Of a DNA stretch of 64,000 nucleotides, positions 52,646 through 59,795 are shown piece after piece. Position 1 is the stretch's first letter, and each line of letters starts with the position of its first letter. The stretch spans positions 54,791 through 118,790 of the forward strand of contig JAVYIG010006390.1 of assembly GCA_035222895.1 (NCBI GenBank), written 5' to 3'. The position numbers and the translations under genes are program-made. This DNA is from Strongylocentrotus droebachiensis. Lineage: Eukaryota > Echinodermata > Echinoidea > Camarodonta > Strongylocentrotidae. Below the pieces are notes generated by a model that made no database searches, was not told the origin of the DNA, and saw nothing but the letters and a program-made list of their open reading frames with translations.

Positions 52646-55600
52646 CATCTCTTCCCTTCTCTCTTTCTCTCCCCCTCTTTGAATGCGACGCTTTTAAAAT
52701 TTCGTATAATTTGTTCACAGACGGCAATAATTGTAATTACTATATTAATTATTCATAAAAGCAATCTACGTTTAGATTCCTGTGAGTATCTGAAGCCAGG
52801 CTTAAGCATTCACTATCATACACCTTAGTATTGTTAATTAAAAAATGCGATAACACGTTCTACAGATAACACAAAAGCAGCTACTGTCGAAAAATCAACC
52901 TTAGAATTTCAATAACCTTCGGTGTCACCCACTGAAATATTACCAATTACGTATTGCAACACGATTTCTATACAATAGGGCATCCAAGTTGCCCTTGAGT
53001 TGACTTTTAGAAACTTTTGTCTACCCTGTAAGAGAATTTCCTTTTCGGAGCACTATGATAGTTAGAGACATATTCAGATTATCAAATAGTCAAAGTTTCG
53101 AATCCCTGACCTGCGTTTGACCTTTGACTACGCATGTTACCTACAATTATCACATGTTTATTCATTGATCCACTAGGGCTAGGATAGCGATTTACAAAAG
53201 AATTCGCGAGCGTTTTGGAAAATTATATCAAAATATGTTATGCACCATTTTTTTTCTCCTTCATTTCAAATTCTTCTTTCTCCAAACATAAGTTTAAAAA
53301 ATATAACATGAAGACATGTGCATGACCTGGTTGATAATCACCACAAAAATACGATAAATAAATATATATTATGACATGGTTCATACAAAATTAACGATTG
53401 CGTTAATTATCAAACACCTTAATAAAGCGAGGCAAGAAAACAAGAAAAGATGTTTGGAAACGCAAGGGCCAACATGGAAACCAAAGGATTGATGACCACA
53501 GGCAATAGAGCAAATTTGCTCGCACCCACACACACACCCACACAAACCATTATAAACATAAAACATGATGAAAGAGCACGGTATGAAGATAGGGGAACTG
53601 AAAAGGGGAAACAGGAGGAGAGGCGGGGCGGTTGGGGTAGCCTGGCATGAGTCGCTTAAACCGGTCGATCCGCAAAAAATGGATAACTGATGTATAATAT
53701 AAAATATTTATAAACAAAAATCAAGAAATAAACGTTTCCACGCACAAAAAAGAACAGGCCGAAAATATCTCTTAATATCATGGTGCTCCGAAAAGGAAAC
53801 TCTCTTACAGGCCGAGCTTAGATTAACATAATAAAAAGACTTTTAAAAAAGTGGAAAGCGGAATATGGTTATAACCCTATGAAGAATATGATTCCAATGA
53901 ACTAACGATTAGTTAGCATTATTTCTTAAAACCTCATCTCTCCCATTTCAAATACAACTAGATAATCGGAAAGTGAAAGACAATATATGAGCCTGTGAGG
54001 AGGTGCGTCATGTCCGTTATTGGTTCGCTCACAAACTAAACCTGATGCACTAAAAGCATTTAAATCTCAAGGGCTGTTTTTGATTATGATTTTTTTTTTT
54101 TTTTTTTAATTCTTGTTCTTGTTCTTGTCCGTTTTTTGTCGATCTTTTGGTTCTAGATAGATGCGATGGTTTTTTGTTTGTTTTTGTTTTTTTTTTGTTG
54201 GGGGGGGGGGGGGGGTTGGATTCATTTTCTTTTCATGCCAATGTTTGCTTTTTGTTGGCTTTTCATGTTGGTTATAAAACGCACAACCAGCCGGCCCTTG
54301 TATCGATATCATTAATTAATTAACTCATCAACGGATCGTGTATTGATATTATTAATTAATTAACTAATAAACGGTCACCGTATTTCTTTTTTAAAGTGGA
54401 GCTTAATTGGTACTCGTATTTAATTTAAATTTCACACATTTTGTAGCCTAAAAGTACCTTCATAGTAATTTTAGATCCTAAAAGGGAACTCGAATATCAT
54501 GAATAAGAATAAAAGCAATTACCATTCCAATTGAAGGAATTTGCGGTCTTAAACAAGAACTCAACTATCCCTTTAATCCCTTTTTTCCTTCACACCCTTA
54601 ATTATTAGATCTTTTTTTTAATACAATCTGATGTCCCCCTTGCAATTTTTAGATTGTTATACCTTTTTGATTGAACGTTCCTTCCTTATGGAAACATTGT
54701 TTTCTCTACTCCCCCAATTACTGGATCTTCTGTATTTTGTCAATTATCTTTTACCACTCTCTTTTGGAGTATACATTAATGTCGTTATGTTGATGTGAGG
54801 CCACTCACTATCAAATTGTGCTACTATTTAAATGTTGCCTATTTAAAGGTATAGACCAGTTTTAGAAACGCCCCCATCTCAAAAATGAAATGGAAGCTCT
54901 TATTACCAATCATGTAAAAGAATATGTTTTGACTAATACGTGATGATACAAATTTTGCCGGGAATCCGTCTAATAATTGATATTATAATAAATTATCATA
55001 CCATTCCGGCCTTGATAGATATCGCGAATGCACTTCGACATTTGGACATATATTTCTGTTTTTTGCGAATTTAGGTTGAAATATTGCCATCTAAACATCT
55101 GAAGGCAATATTTAAACAATATTGAATGGATATTTTGCAACCCAAACCCTTGAACCGCAATTTTACCACTACCATTATATACCTGAAATGGAAGCTCTTA
55201 TTACCAATCATGTAAAAGAATATGTTTTGACTAATACGTGATGATACAAATTTTGCCGGGAATCCGTCTAATAATTGATATTATAATAAATTATCATACC
55301 ATTCCGGCCTTGATAGATATCGCGAATGCACTTCGACATTTGGACATATATTTCTGTTTTTTGCGAATTTAGGTTGAAATATTGCCATCTAAACATCTGA
55401 AGGCAATATTTAAACAATATTGAATGGATATTTTGCAACCCAAACCCTTGAACCGCAATTTTACCACTACCATTATATACCTTTAAAGGCAATACAATAC
55501 AATAAAGTAATTTCTATAGCGCTCTTACAAACCAACTGTTGTTTCACAGGCAACACATTAAGTCACATGTTTCAGTCGTTGATGATTGTCTTAATAAAGT

Positions 55601-57305
55601 GATCTAAAATGTGTGAACTAGCAAACAAGACTCTTGTCGGAGTTTTTTGTTCAGTCCTTTTATGTATGTCTGTGTGTATCATCAGTGGCAACCTAGGATG
55701 CCTTCATCTCCTTCAGACTATGTATTCATGTTTCTTGAATATTTATTAATAAAAGTTGAACAAAACGTTTATCGCATGTTCATGTAAAGTAGAAGCGTTC
55801 CTTGGTACTATGTAAACCAACAGTTATATTATTTCGATAAATTAGTAAAATAAATTGTGATGAAATAGTTCAATCCTATGTCAAAACGCTGCTACATGAA
55901 CACACATTATATTGAGCCGGAAGGTGAACAGTACTCCTGTAGGATCAAGAATATTGATTGGACTAAGGAGCAAATTAAGGGATTCATTTATGATTCAAAA
56001 TACAAGTTTTATTGACGTAAGCATGAAGAAAGCATCACAGAATGGGCTACCTTGAAAATTTAGGACGGAATCTGCCGGTCTCCAAAAAAAAAAATAATAA
56101 TAATTTTAGTACAGACGTATCAGTCGATTTTAGTCTTATTGATACATTTTTTGGGTCAAATAGGTGAGAAAAGGACAAAATACGGAATATACCCTTAAAA
56201 TTGTCTTCGCCCCTTGACTAGAAGAAGTTTTTTATTTAAAGTACCATAACTACTTCGTAGAGTGTCATGACATAGAGCGATGAAAAGGGTTAGTTATATC
56301 TATGCTTAGCTGGGTATTTACCAGGGTGTCTGCAAACTCTGTAGGTGTTAGGTCTTCCTGGCGTACCCTCTCTTGAAGGGCATCTAGCAAAGCTGTCAAG
56401 AGATATGAGCTTTGGGATGGTCTGTACTAGGCTACCATTGGAATGCGGTCTTTTCTTACACTCCTTAAACATTGGTAGTGTGTAGTTCAAGCCAAGTCCA
56501 TCCGTACAACATGAATTTGCTCCATCGATTACTTCTGATGACACCAGTAAGACTGTGAGTCAGATTTTTTTGTAAAGAAAATAAAAGAATAAAATCATTC
56601 GTAACCGTGATCATCTGATAAAAAATAAGGAGGTTATGAATACGTTAAGCGAGCGAAATCGAGCAAAAGAAAATCAAGCACCATTCATTATTATTGTTAT
56701 TATTTGTATTGTAATTATCATTGACATCATTAGTATCATCCTTATCTTCATTTATCCTAATATTGTCATTATCATATTTTATTATCATCATACATGATAT
56801 CAAATGTGATTTCTTGCATACAGACTGTTTGTGACACCACAACAGACATAATATTCTCAAGTTGAAAAACCAAACGATAATTTATACTTTTAGGGAACTT
56901 ATTTTACAAGGCCCTTTGGCCTTATTTTAGTTCCCCTTTTCTCATTTCCGATTAGTAAATTTGGTGTCTTTGATAATGTTAACTTGTATGATTGCATGTA
57001 ATTTTTAATATAATGTATATTGTTGTAATGATCTATTGTTTTTATATACAGGGCTCTTTTGTAAAGCAGGCCTTTGGCACTGAAAAGACTACCCTGTTTT
57101 TAAATAAAACTGAATAAATGAATAAATAAATATGGATATGGAAATAAATGAACAAATAAAAGCATTTGAAGGGCCAAAGCACTGCTCAATACATATCAGG
57201 GAAAAGAATGAATGAAATAGTTCATGTTATATTAAAGCAGTACGTACCGATGGACAAACAAGTTGTAATGCCATGTAGTATCTTCCAACGAGTCATCTGT
57301 TCCAT
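28839..57305 (-). CDS. Secreted mosaic lectin: signal peptide, Cys-rich, EGF, 6 HYR, FA58C, CTLD (15 exons)
   Basis: Minus-strand gene. Coding exons in transcript order: 57305-57248, 56552-56322, 46639-46538, 45930-45670, 41397-41143, 40150-39896, 39106-38852, 37285-37031, 35958-35704, 35384-35324, 34765-34648, 33498-33343, 32325-32178, 30433-30152, 28975-28839. They sum to 2829 nt, 942 residues plus stop. Residues: signal peptide about 1-30, Cys-rich to 96, EGF 97-130, HYR 131-642, FA58C 643-803, CTLD 804-942. All module borders use phase-1 introns, the usual pattern for shuffled extracellular domains. No membrane segment follows, so the product is probably secreted; HYR, FA58C and CTLD families bind proteins or glycans, so an adhesive or immune recognition role is inferred, not shown. 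The least certain parts are the two short FA58C exons at 35384-34648 and whether extra exons hide in the 9.7-kb intron 2. Confidence 0.82.
29460..29800 (+). repeat. Minisatellite, about 112-bp unit, 3 copies
   Basis: Units share GTAACTTGCGTCATTCGTAT, TCCCTAATGCCCGTTGC and CACAAA-type ends, diverging from one to the next. In the intron between the two CTLD exons. Confidence 0.75.
30152..30433 (-). CDS. Mosaic lectin exon 14: C-type lectin domain, first part
   Basis: 282 bp, phase 1-1, acceptor aatatag, donor gtaagt. Reads DWVCISSKCYRI, RTWQDAQSFCRDL, LLFIDTERNHD, VWINCNDMRNEGDFVCDVDG: long-form CTLD pattern (WxxxxxxCY, W..A...C, ....WI...D...EG.F...DG). The usual G/L of WIGLND and W of FxWxDG are replaced by Cys-containing WINCND and FVCDVDG. 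Confidence 0.87.
31915..32098 (-). mobile_element. tRNA-derived SINE
   Basis: Minus strand: GGTATCGTGGTGTCGGGG, GAGGGTTCGAATCCC (box B) and tail CCACTCTCCACCCAGATG, GGGTACCTGGCA. Same tail design as 33128 and 51925. Confidence 0.68.
32178..32325 (-). CDS. Mosaic lectin exon 13: FA58C C-terminus
   Basis: Phase 0 in, phase 1 out. Reads VFAGNTDKNTVVYNALPQP, then CRYVRLLPVDWFSKIALRME, LYG: standard FA58C end (F.GN.D..T.V, R.VRI.P..W...I.LR.ELYG). I place the donor at ATGG|gtcagt, which keeps phase 1; read-through instead hits TAA at once. Confidence 0.83.
33128..33290 (-). mobile_element. tRNA-derived SINE
   Basis: Minus strand: AGGTGTCGTGGCCGAGCGG (box A), GTGGTTCGACTCCCGC (box B), then the shared tail TTGGCAAGATATTAATC and CACTCGCCCCAGGTG. 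In intron 12 next to FA58C. Confidence 0.72.
33343..33498 (-). CDS. Mosaic lectin exon 12: FA58C central part b
   Basis: 156 bp, phase 0-0. Begins VDLLTMYRIGGVSTQGR and continues WVTGYKINYSVDGVTF, the most conserved FA58C segment (ITGVxTQGR, WVTxYxxxYSxDG). Donor gttggt. Confidence 0.88.
33712..34374. mobile_element. AGGGACTTTTAGA hairpin element, host of nested TTAA element
   Basis: Outer arms GGGAATTTTAGATTTGCACG and CGTGCTAATCTAAAAGTCC, then GGCAATGTGACGTCC and its inverse. The insertion at the TTAA between the arms accounts for its extra length. Confidence 0.75.
33787..34269. mobile_element. TTAA-bounded element, copy 2, nested
   Basis: Second copy of the 7619 family, with the same TTTGCAGCCAAC and GCCTGCAAATGGGACATAG ends. 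It splits another hairpin element (33712-34374) almost at its centre. A 30-bp TTAA-to-TTAA palindromic remnant follows at 34266-34299. Confidence 0.8.
34648..34765 (-). CDS. Mosaic lectin exon 11: FA58C central part a
   Basis: Reads TYQCLPERARLHF, then GGQFLCGGWLS, then HHDTNQWIQ, and the next exon continues VDLLTMYRIGG: the classic FA58C run (PxxARLN, WCA, D.NQWLQVDL). Donor gtgaga, phase 0 out. The 3' end is firm; the 5' end (gggctag acceptor, or an upstream one at 34794) is less sure. Confidence 0.72.
35324..35384 (-). CDS. Mosaic lectin exon 10 (tentative): FA58C N-terminus
   Basis: A 61-bp candidate chosen because it has a strong pyrimidine acceptor (ccacctcacttcag), phase 1 in and phase 2 out, and reads SCTPNALYLFNKAIIITMIM. 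FA58C domains begin with a Cys followed by x(1-3)-(P/N)-(L/A)-L-G, and the spacing to RARL fits. The residues are not a strong match, so another exon is possible. Confidence 0.42.
35704..35958 (-). CDS. Mosaic lectin exon 9: HYR module 6 (diverged)
   Basis: 255 bp, phase 1-1, donor gtaaat. Diverged from modules 2-5: NLGMPTPKTSVEFIQ, GDGFPVGATVVKYV, and ending NFTITINT. Its intron still belongs to the same duplicated family, so it is probably the oldest or most freely evolving copy. The split codon T|.. leads into the FA58C exons. Confidence 0.86.
36158..36495. mobile_element. Insertion in HYR5-HYR6 intron, starts at TTAA
   Basis: Sister introns read straight through TACATTAATGTCATAC, whereas this one has about 330 extra bases after TACATTAA. 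The inserted sequence matches 11140-11270 in the opposite orientation (TGGTGTTATATTGAAGCCC), so it is a dispersed repeat. The right border is not sharp. Confidence 0.6.
36699..36981. mobile_element. GCTTACTTCGAAT hairpin element, HYR5-HYR6 intron
   Basis: Diverged copy of the family described at 51488, with CTTAATTCGAATCATACG at one end and CCCGATGATTAGAAGTAAAC at the other. Present at the matching position in all five introns between HYR exons. Confidence 0.75.
37031..37285 (-). CDS. Mosaic lectin exon 8: HYR module 5
   Basis: 255 bp, phase 1-1. Distinguishing changes are PNVSVEYI, GKDLLVSS and DEFQVGATVVEYV. Acceptor ctgaatcag, donor gtaagt. Confidence 0.88.
37432..38021. mobile_element. 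GTTGGGTAA-rich element in HYR4-HYR5 intron
   Basis: 590 bp with ends CACTGTAAAAAA and TTTTTTAGAGTG, inserted at TG with a 2-bp duplication. The sister introns at 39245 and 40290 show the empty site CATTCATGTAAAGC. Interior has many TTGGGTAA / TTACCCAA words in both orientations and a tRNA-like block. Confidence 0.8.
37691..37772 (+). repeat. tRNA-related block inside the 37.4-kb element
   Basis: Reads GTGTCGTGGTCAAGTGG with a box-A-like core and GGTTCGAATCCCGC as a perfect box B; GTGTCG pairs with CGGCAC at the end. The anticodon arm pairs badly, so this is a tRNA-derived SINE head, not a working tRNA gene. Confidence 0.65.
38360..38806. mobile_element. GCTTACTTCGAAT hairpin element, HYR4-HYR5 intron
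   Basis: Copy interrupted by the 167-bp MITE at 38378. Right end GACCCGATGATTCGAAGTAA is intact. Confidence 0.78.
38378..38544. mobile_element. 167-bp MITE in HYR4-HYR5 intron
   Basis: Perfect 16-bp inverted ends AGGCGGTGTCACACAG with a 3-bp ATA duplication. It sits inside another hairpin element (38360-38806); sister copies give the empty site AATCATAGTTTC. Confidence 0.85.
38852..39106 (-). CDS. Mosaic lectin exon 7: HYR module 4
   Basis: 255 bp, phase 1-1. Near-identical to modules 3 and 5; distinguishing changes are FTDESGNVATCNF near the end and TGLLVSS in the middle. Donor gtaagt. Confidence 0.88.
39573..39850. mobile_element. GCTTACTTCGAAT hairpin element, HYR3-HYR4 intron
   Basis: Uninterrupted copy; serves as the empty-site reference for the MITEs at 38378 and 45100. 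Confidence 0.78.
39896..40150 (-). CDS. Mosaic lectin exon 6: HYR module 3
   Basis: 255 bp, phase 1-1, same acceptor and donor as its neighbours. Core VTVTVELGRPTPNASVEYI and a final NFTVIVNS with two N-glycosylation sites. Nearly identical to modules 2, 4 and 5. Confidence 0.88.
40433..40680. mobile_element. 248-bp hairpin element in HYR2-HYR3 intron
   Basis: Inverted ends CACTATGAACATGACGGACA and its reverse; the centre is a second hairpin (AAATGTGTAGAACAGGTG). A related copy at 61176-61693 carries an extra nested insertion. Absent from sister introns. Confidence 0.82.
40816..41097. mobile_element. GCTTACTTCGAAT hairpin element, HYR2-HYR3 intron
   Basis: Uninterrupted copy of the same family. 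The sequence just 5' of it lacks about 50 bp present in sister introns (the TATCTATTAGGTTGAG block). Confidence 0.78.
41143..41397 (-). CDS. Mosaic lectin exon 5: HYR module 2
   Basis: 255 bp, phase 1-1, between a tcag acceptor and gtaagt donor. Carries the HYR hallmarks DTTAPDVVC, a central SSNxDSGDEFPVG and closing ADESGNEATCNFTVIVNS. Small changes from its sisters (RSTRNAS, NCDSGDE with an extra Cys). Confidence 0.87.
41541..42250. mobile_element. GTTGGGTAA-rich element in HYR1-HYR2 intron
   Basis: Same element at the same intron position as 37432-38021, 710 bp because it keeps about 120 bp that the other copy has lost. Shared insertion site shows it entered before the two units separated. 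Confidence 0.8.
41911..41992 (+). repeat. tRNA-related block inside the 41.5-kb element
   Basis: Copy of the block at 37691 with box A altered (GGTCGAGGGG) and box B altered (GCGGGTAGAATCCC). Decayed, but the acceptor-like ends still pair. Confidence 0.6.
42600..42810. repeat. Tandem 20-bp palindromic units, left arm
   Basis: Units like CGATAAACAAGGTTTATCG repeated about 11 times with small changes (CACGG, CATTG, CACAG centres). Each unit is itself an 8+8 hairpin. The mirror array lies at 44845-45035. Confidence 0.88.
43010..44670. repeat. CT/GA-rich core of the giant foldback element
   Basis: Pyrimidine tract to about 43225, purine tract to about 43915, then pyrimidine to about 44450 and purine to 44670. 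Composed of GAGAGATAGAGGAGA-like units. ORFs here are low-complexity artefacts. Confidence 0.85.
44845..45035. repeat. Tandem 20-bp palindromic units, right arm
   Basis: Inverted counterpart of the array at 42600-42810, with the same odd units in mirrored order (AGAGAAACTGTGCTTATC and GATATACAGAGTTTCTCA), so the arms arose as one copy and its reverse. Confidence 0.88.
45082..45622. mobile_element. GCTTACTTCGAAT hairpin element, HYR1-HYR2 intron
   Basis: Copy interrupted by the 258-bp MITE at 45100 and lying directly beside the giant foldback insertion. Confidence 0.78.
45100..45357. mobile_element. 258-bp GC-rich MITE in HYR1-HYR2 intron
   Basis: Inverted ends GAGGCTGTTCACACCGGCAG with one mismatch, 3-bp target TTA/ATA. 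Interior words such as GATAGCGCGGTCTAGCGCGC form further hairpins. Inserted at exactly the same base pair position as the unrelated 38378 element in a sister intron. Confidence 0.85.
45670..45930 (-). CDS. Mosaic lectin exon 4: HYR module 1
   Basis: 261 bp, phase 1-1. It reads VTPPNVTCVEDITITVELG, ends CNFTVIVNS. Two codons longer than the other HYR exons at its 5' end and the most diverged at the N-terminus (N-glycosylation site NVT added). Donor gtaaga. Confidence 0.85.
46538..46639 (-). CDS. Mosaic lectin exon 3: EGF-like domain
   Basis: 102 bp, phase 1-1, acceptor ttcccaag, donor gtgaga. It reads DCERKPCTNGWCEE, then GYECHCSPGYEGKAC: six cysteines in EGF order with the usual CxCxxGYxGxxC tail. 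Too short for an ORF caller. No full calcium-binding consensus is present. Confidence 0.85.
48490..49320 (+). mobile_element. LINE endonuclease fragment
   Basis: Plus strand after 48885: SFSILHCNARSPNNNFEFIE, then PFSVIAVSETWLITNSPPLF, and GVIALYIFYEFNFK, the start of an APE-type endonuclease (N, ETWL motifs) as in CR1/Jockey LINEs. Stops interrupt it. The MITE at 48585 splits off VDPANIPLSGND upstream. Confidence 0.7.
48585..48882. mobile_element. GGGTGTTTCACAAAGAT MITE inside a LINE fragment
   Basis: Ends GGGTGTTTCACAAAGATCC and GGATCTTTATGAAATACCCC with GTTGGACTTTA / ATGTCCAACTTA inside. Relatives at 10163, 57650 and 58702. Confidence 0.75.
49329..49656. mobile_element. GC-rich foldback, 328 bp
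   Basis: Ends GCTATGGTCACATTACCC and TTTGTGACCATAGC; the interior is packed with GCGGCCGAGCGGCG-like words. Lies just past a LINE endonuclease fragment. Confidence 0.75.
49984..50255. mobile_element. TTAA-bounded element, 272 bp
   Basis: Ends TTAAAGGGAGTGTATCATG and CATGACACACTCCCTTTAA. Interior is GC-richer than its flanks. Confidence 0.72.
50300..50465. mobile_element. Short hairpin, about 160 bp
   Basis: TACAAATAGTGAATGGCC pairs with GACCATTCACTATTTGT; inside, GAAAGATAAGAG pairs loosely with CTCATCTTTC. Confidence 0.6.
50670..50775. repeat. Short hairpin with CRE-like TGACGTCA centre
   Basis: CCTTTCGCACCATTGCACGG pairs with CGTGCAATTGTGCGAAAG over about 45 bp; the arms include GTGAGTGACGTCA. 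Confidence 0.55.
51488..51787. mobile_element. GCTTACTTCGAAT hairpin element, free copy in intron 2
   Basis: About 300 bp with inverted ends GCTTACTTCGAATTATCGGG and the reverse, flanked by the direct repeat GTTATTTTGG (51479-51488, 51788-51797). It matches the copies in every HYR intron, which proves the family moves on its own. Confidence 0.8.
51925..52055 (+). mobile_element. tRNA-derived SINE, 5' part weak
   Basis: TCGTGGGTTCGAGCCCCGG is a box B; the tail TTGGCAAGACATTTT, CTACTCTTCACCCAGATG and GGTATCCGGAAGG matches the family. Confidence 0.62.
52235..52400 (+). repeat. ATT and ATC/ATG triplet microsatellite
   Basis: TTATTATTATT, CATCATCATC and GATGATGATG runs. A similar AATAAT/GATAAT tract lies at 31795-31885. 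Confidence 0.88.
52612..52680 (+). repeat. C homopolymer and CT microsatellite
   Basis: CCCCCCCCCCC followed by CTCTCT. The region 52680-56320 is intronic, with the hairpins and TTAA element listed separately. Confidence 0.88.
53020..53815. repeat. Inverted repeat ends about 800 bp apart
   Basis: CTGTAAGAGAATTTCCTTTT near 53030 recurs inverted near 53785 (AAAAGGAAACTCTCTTACAG). Arms about 45 bp; no coding content between. Confidence 0.55.
54843..55486. mobile_element. TTAA-bounded element with internal tandem duplication
   Basis: Outer ends TTAAAGGTATAGACC and TATATACCTTTAA. Almost all of it is two adjoining 298-bp copies. Confidence 0.72.
54887..55482. repeat. Two identical 298-bp tandem copies
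   Basis: 54887-55184 and 55185-55482 read the same from GAAATGGAAGCTC to CATTATATACCT; I found no mismatch. Either very recent or an assembly duplication. Confidence 0.9.
56322..56552 (-). CDS. Mosaic lectin exon 2: novel Cys-rich segment
   Basis: 231 bp, phase 1-1, acceptor actcacag and donor gtaaat. It completes the signal peptide, then codes about 65 residues with five cysteines (SCC, KEC, ARC, VCR) and one N-linked site (NGS) plus NYT. It ends VCRHP, and the split codon G|AT gives Asp directly before the EGF Cys. I do not recognise the domain. Confidence 0.72.
56890..57140 (+). repeat. LINE-type 3' end, copy 2
   Basis: Shares ACAAGGCCCTTTGGCCTTAT and TAGTTCCCCTT with 9735-9900 and ends in an AATAAATGAATAAATAAAT tail. 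Lies in intron 1 of the mosaic lectin gene. Confidence 0.5.
57248..57305 (-). CDS. Mosaic lectin exon 1: start codon and signal peptide
   Basis: ATG at 57305-57303, a second in-frame ATG at 57296-57294. It reads MEQMTRWKILHGITTCLSI with a strong donor gtacgt. Joined in phase 1 to exon 2 it forms the hydrophobic run TTCLSIVLLVSS after a basic stretch, a typical signal peptide. The stretch cccacag just upstream suggests a possible 5' UTR exon farther out. Confidence 0.72.
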
Positions 57306-57459
57306 ATTCTGTGGGTAAAAGGGAACACAAAAAAGTAATGATCAGATCTTCATTATTTTCACAGTCTTTTTGTATCATTAAAAATGTCGTAGCACCATTG
57401 TTTGTTTTAACCATTGCTTCGAAAAGATTGGAAACTCGAGTTCGAGTTCAAAGTAACAT

Positions 57460-57865
57460 TTGCTTTCTTTCATTTCATTTTTTCATGCCAATAAAATACT
57501 CAAGTGACAAATATGAATATGTATTATAGGAACTTAAACGATTTTCAGAGCCTGGTACAAGCTTTAATACAAGGAAGAAGACGGAAATCTCGAAAAGCGT
57601 AAGCTTGTGTAGGGTACGCAACATGCACTTTTCTATATCAGGGGGGGGGGGGGTGTTTCACAAAGATTTTTGGAGTAAAAAAAAACTCTAAGTTGGACTT
57701 AAATATTATGGAGAGCCATTTGTAGCCTTATAATGAAATATGTTTTCTTCCATTTCTCTTTTTTTTTCATGTCAATAATATACTTAAGTGACATATATGA
57801 TATGTATTATAGGAACTTAAACAATTTTCAGAGCCTAATACAAGCTTTAATACAAGAAAGAAGAT
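57460..57865. repeat. Local direct duplication, two copies about 120 bp
   Basis: About 57465-57580 and 57740-57860 share TATGTATTATAGGAACTTAA and TTTTCAGAGCCT, separated by the partial MITE. Upstream of the mosaic lectin start. Confidence 0.7.
57650..57740. mobile_element. GGGTGTTTCACAAAGAT MITE, partial copy
   Basis: Starts after a G run, reads GTGTTTCACAAAGATTTTTG and CTAAGTTGGACTTAAATA, then breaks off. It lies between two copies of a local duplication. Confidence 0.55.
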
Positions 57866-58701
57866 TTCGAGCTTGGTGGTTGATTGCAACATTCTTCCCA
57901 CACATCTCAGTTATCTGCCATTTCAATACACGCTTGCAGTGTCATTCCACACAGGGGAGTGTTTCACCAGGGAGGTGAAAGAACAGGAGGCGAAACTCTT
58001 GTAATTTATTCAAACGCATTCTTGAGTTCTAAAGCGTAACAATGGGATGTGTAAAATTCCACTTGGCTTTGAAGTTCCATGCTCCGAACCGCGCTTTCAC
58101 TGCGGGGAATTTCGGAAGCCAGGCACCAGTTTTTATATTTATTACAAAATATTAAATTACCGGCAAAATTACAGTGTATATTAAAAACTTTATATGGGAA
58201 TTTTATTGGGAATAGTGCATCAAACAAATTTTCAAATTTAGAACTCCGTCCTGCCTTTAAATTGTGTGCCAGAGTAGGTAAAAGAAAAATTACATCCTGT
58301 CAAAAACTCAATATTTTAGGATGATGCGCTAATTTGTGCATGCTTTAATGTCCCGTTATTTGATCCATGATTTACAATCTTCAATAACATTAAGTTTGCT
58401 AATGCGTGTTTTCGCGTGTTTTTTGTATTTTTCAAGTTTAAAAAAGAATGAAATTACACAAGTTTGTGTTCGCTTGTTCTACTCTTTGCACATTCAACAA
58501 TGGATGAGAAATCATTGGAAGGGACAGCGAACAGTTGCTGTGATACCATTTTCTGATGTAGGAATTCTAAATCCTAAAATTTCATGCGCTCTTTTATCTC
58601 ACCACCTGGTCAACAGCTGCAGATTAGCGCATAACTTTCCGGCGGCTTGGAGCATGGGGTCAAAGGAGAACGGCTTGATTCAAGTCCTTCTCTATCACGT
58701 C

Positions 58702-58959
58702 CCTGGTTTCACAAAGACTAAGACTGACTTAAAGTCGGACTTAACTATGGCAGGTCGTCCATGCCACTATTTGCACTCGCCATTGTGATCTTGGGATAAT
58801 ATTTTTTCCTTCAATAATGAACCATCCCAAAAAATGAAATTCTGTAGATTTGTGACCACCATTTCCCTTGAAAAAACCAATGTCAGGAATGTTAAGAGGA
58901 ACTAGTGGCATGAACAGTCCAACTTAAATTCGATCTTAGTCTTTGTGAAACACCCCCAG
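58702..58959. mobile_element. GGTTTCACAAAGACTAAGA MITE, full copy
   Basis: Ends CCTGGTTTCACAAAGACTA and TAGTCTTTGTGAAACACCCC; interior shared with 10163-10382 (TTAACTATGGCAGG, ATGCCACTA). Confidence 0.78.
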
Positions 58960-59795
58960 GTATTTATGTTCTCCTCCCAGTTGGTTCTTGGCTTCCCTCT
59001 CGGCCTAGTACCTTCTACCTTTCCCTCTAATAAATCTTTCTAGAGACTCTGACGTCTATTTATATGACCACAATTTTTCCCGCCTATCTTTATATAACTA
59101 TTCCTATGATGATATCTTGTTTAAGCCCTGCTATATGCAATATTTCTCTGCTAGTTCCAAATTGTCATGATATTCTCACCATTCTCCTGCTAGCCCAAAT
59201 TTCAAAAGATGTGAGTTTCTACTCCATGAAATCGAACAGACATAGCAGTTTATCAGTTTCATTCCAAGTTCAAATTCAATTTTATCTTGCTGTAAATAAG
59301 TAAATAGGTGTACAGACACTCCATTAGCATTCACTATTTGAATGAAATTGTTGAAATTTATAAGGGTTAACTGTATATTATTACAGAAGACAGTTTGCTA
59401 CAACTCACCATTTTTGAAAAGCTAACAAATAAATCCTTAGGAGTCATCGATGAGATCCGATAACGATCAGTGCTGCAGATATATTCCTTTCTTCAATCGG
59501 CAGGGAAATGTTGACAATATAAAATATTATTGTTATCCAATATACTCGAGGGGAATACGTTCATCATTGAAAAGTAAAATCATTCTTTAAAAATCCCCAA
59601 ACGCACTCATGGTGTTCAATCGATTAATCGAATTGAATCGTTCGGATTTTAGTGAAGCAATTTTGGTAAGTATCTTTTCCTTCACTCCTTCAATAATGAG
59701 AGTCGGGTTACAATGAGCGACAGCGTGAACCAATGAAACCTTTGCTTGGTAAAGCATTGAACCATGGTCATCACTATAGAAACAACGTGTCTAAT

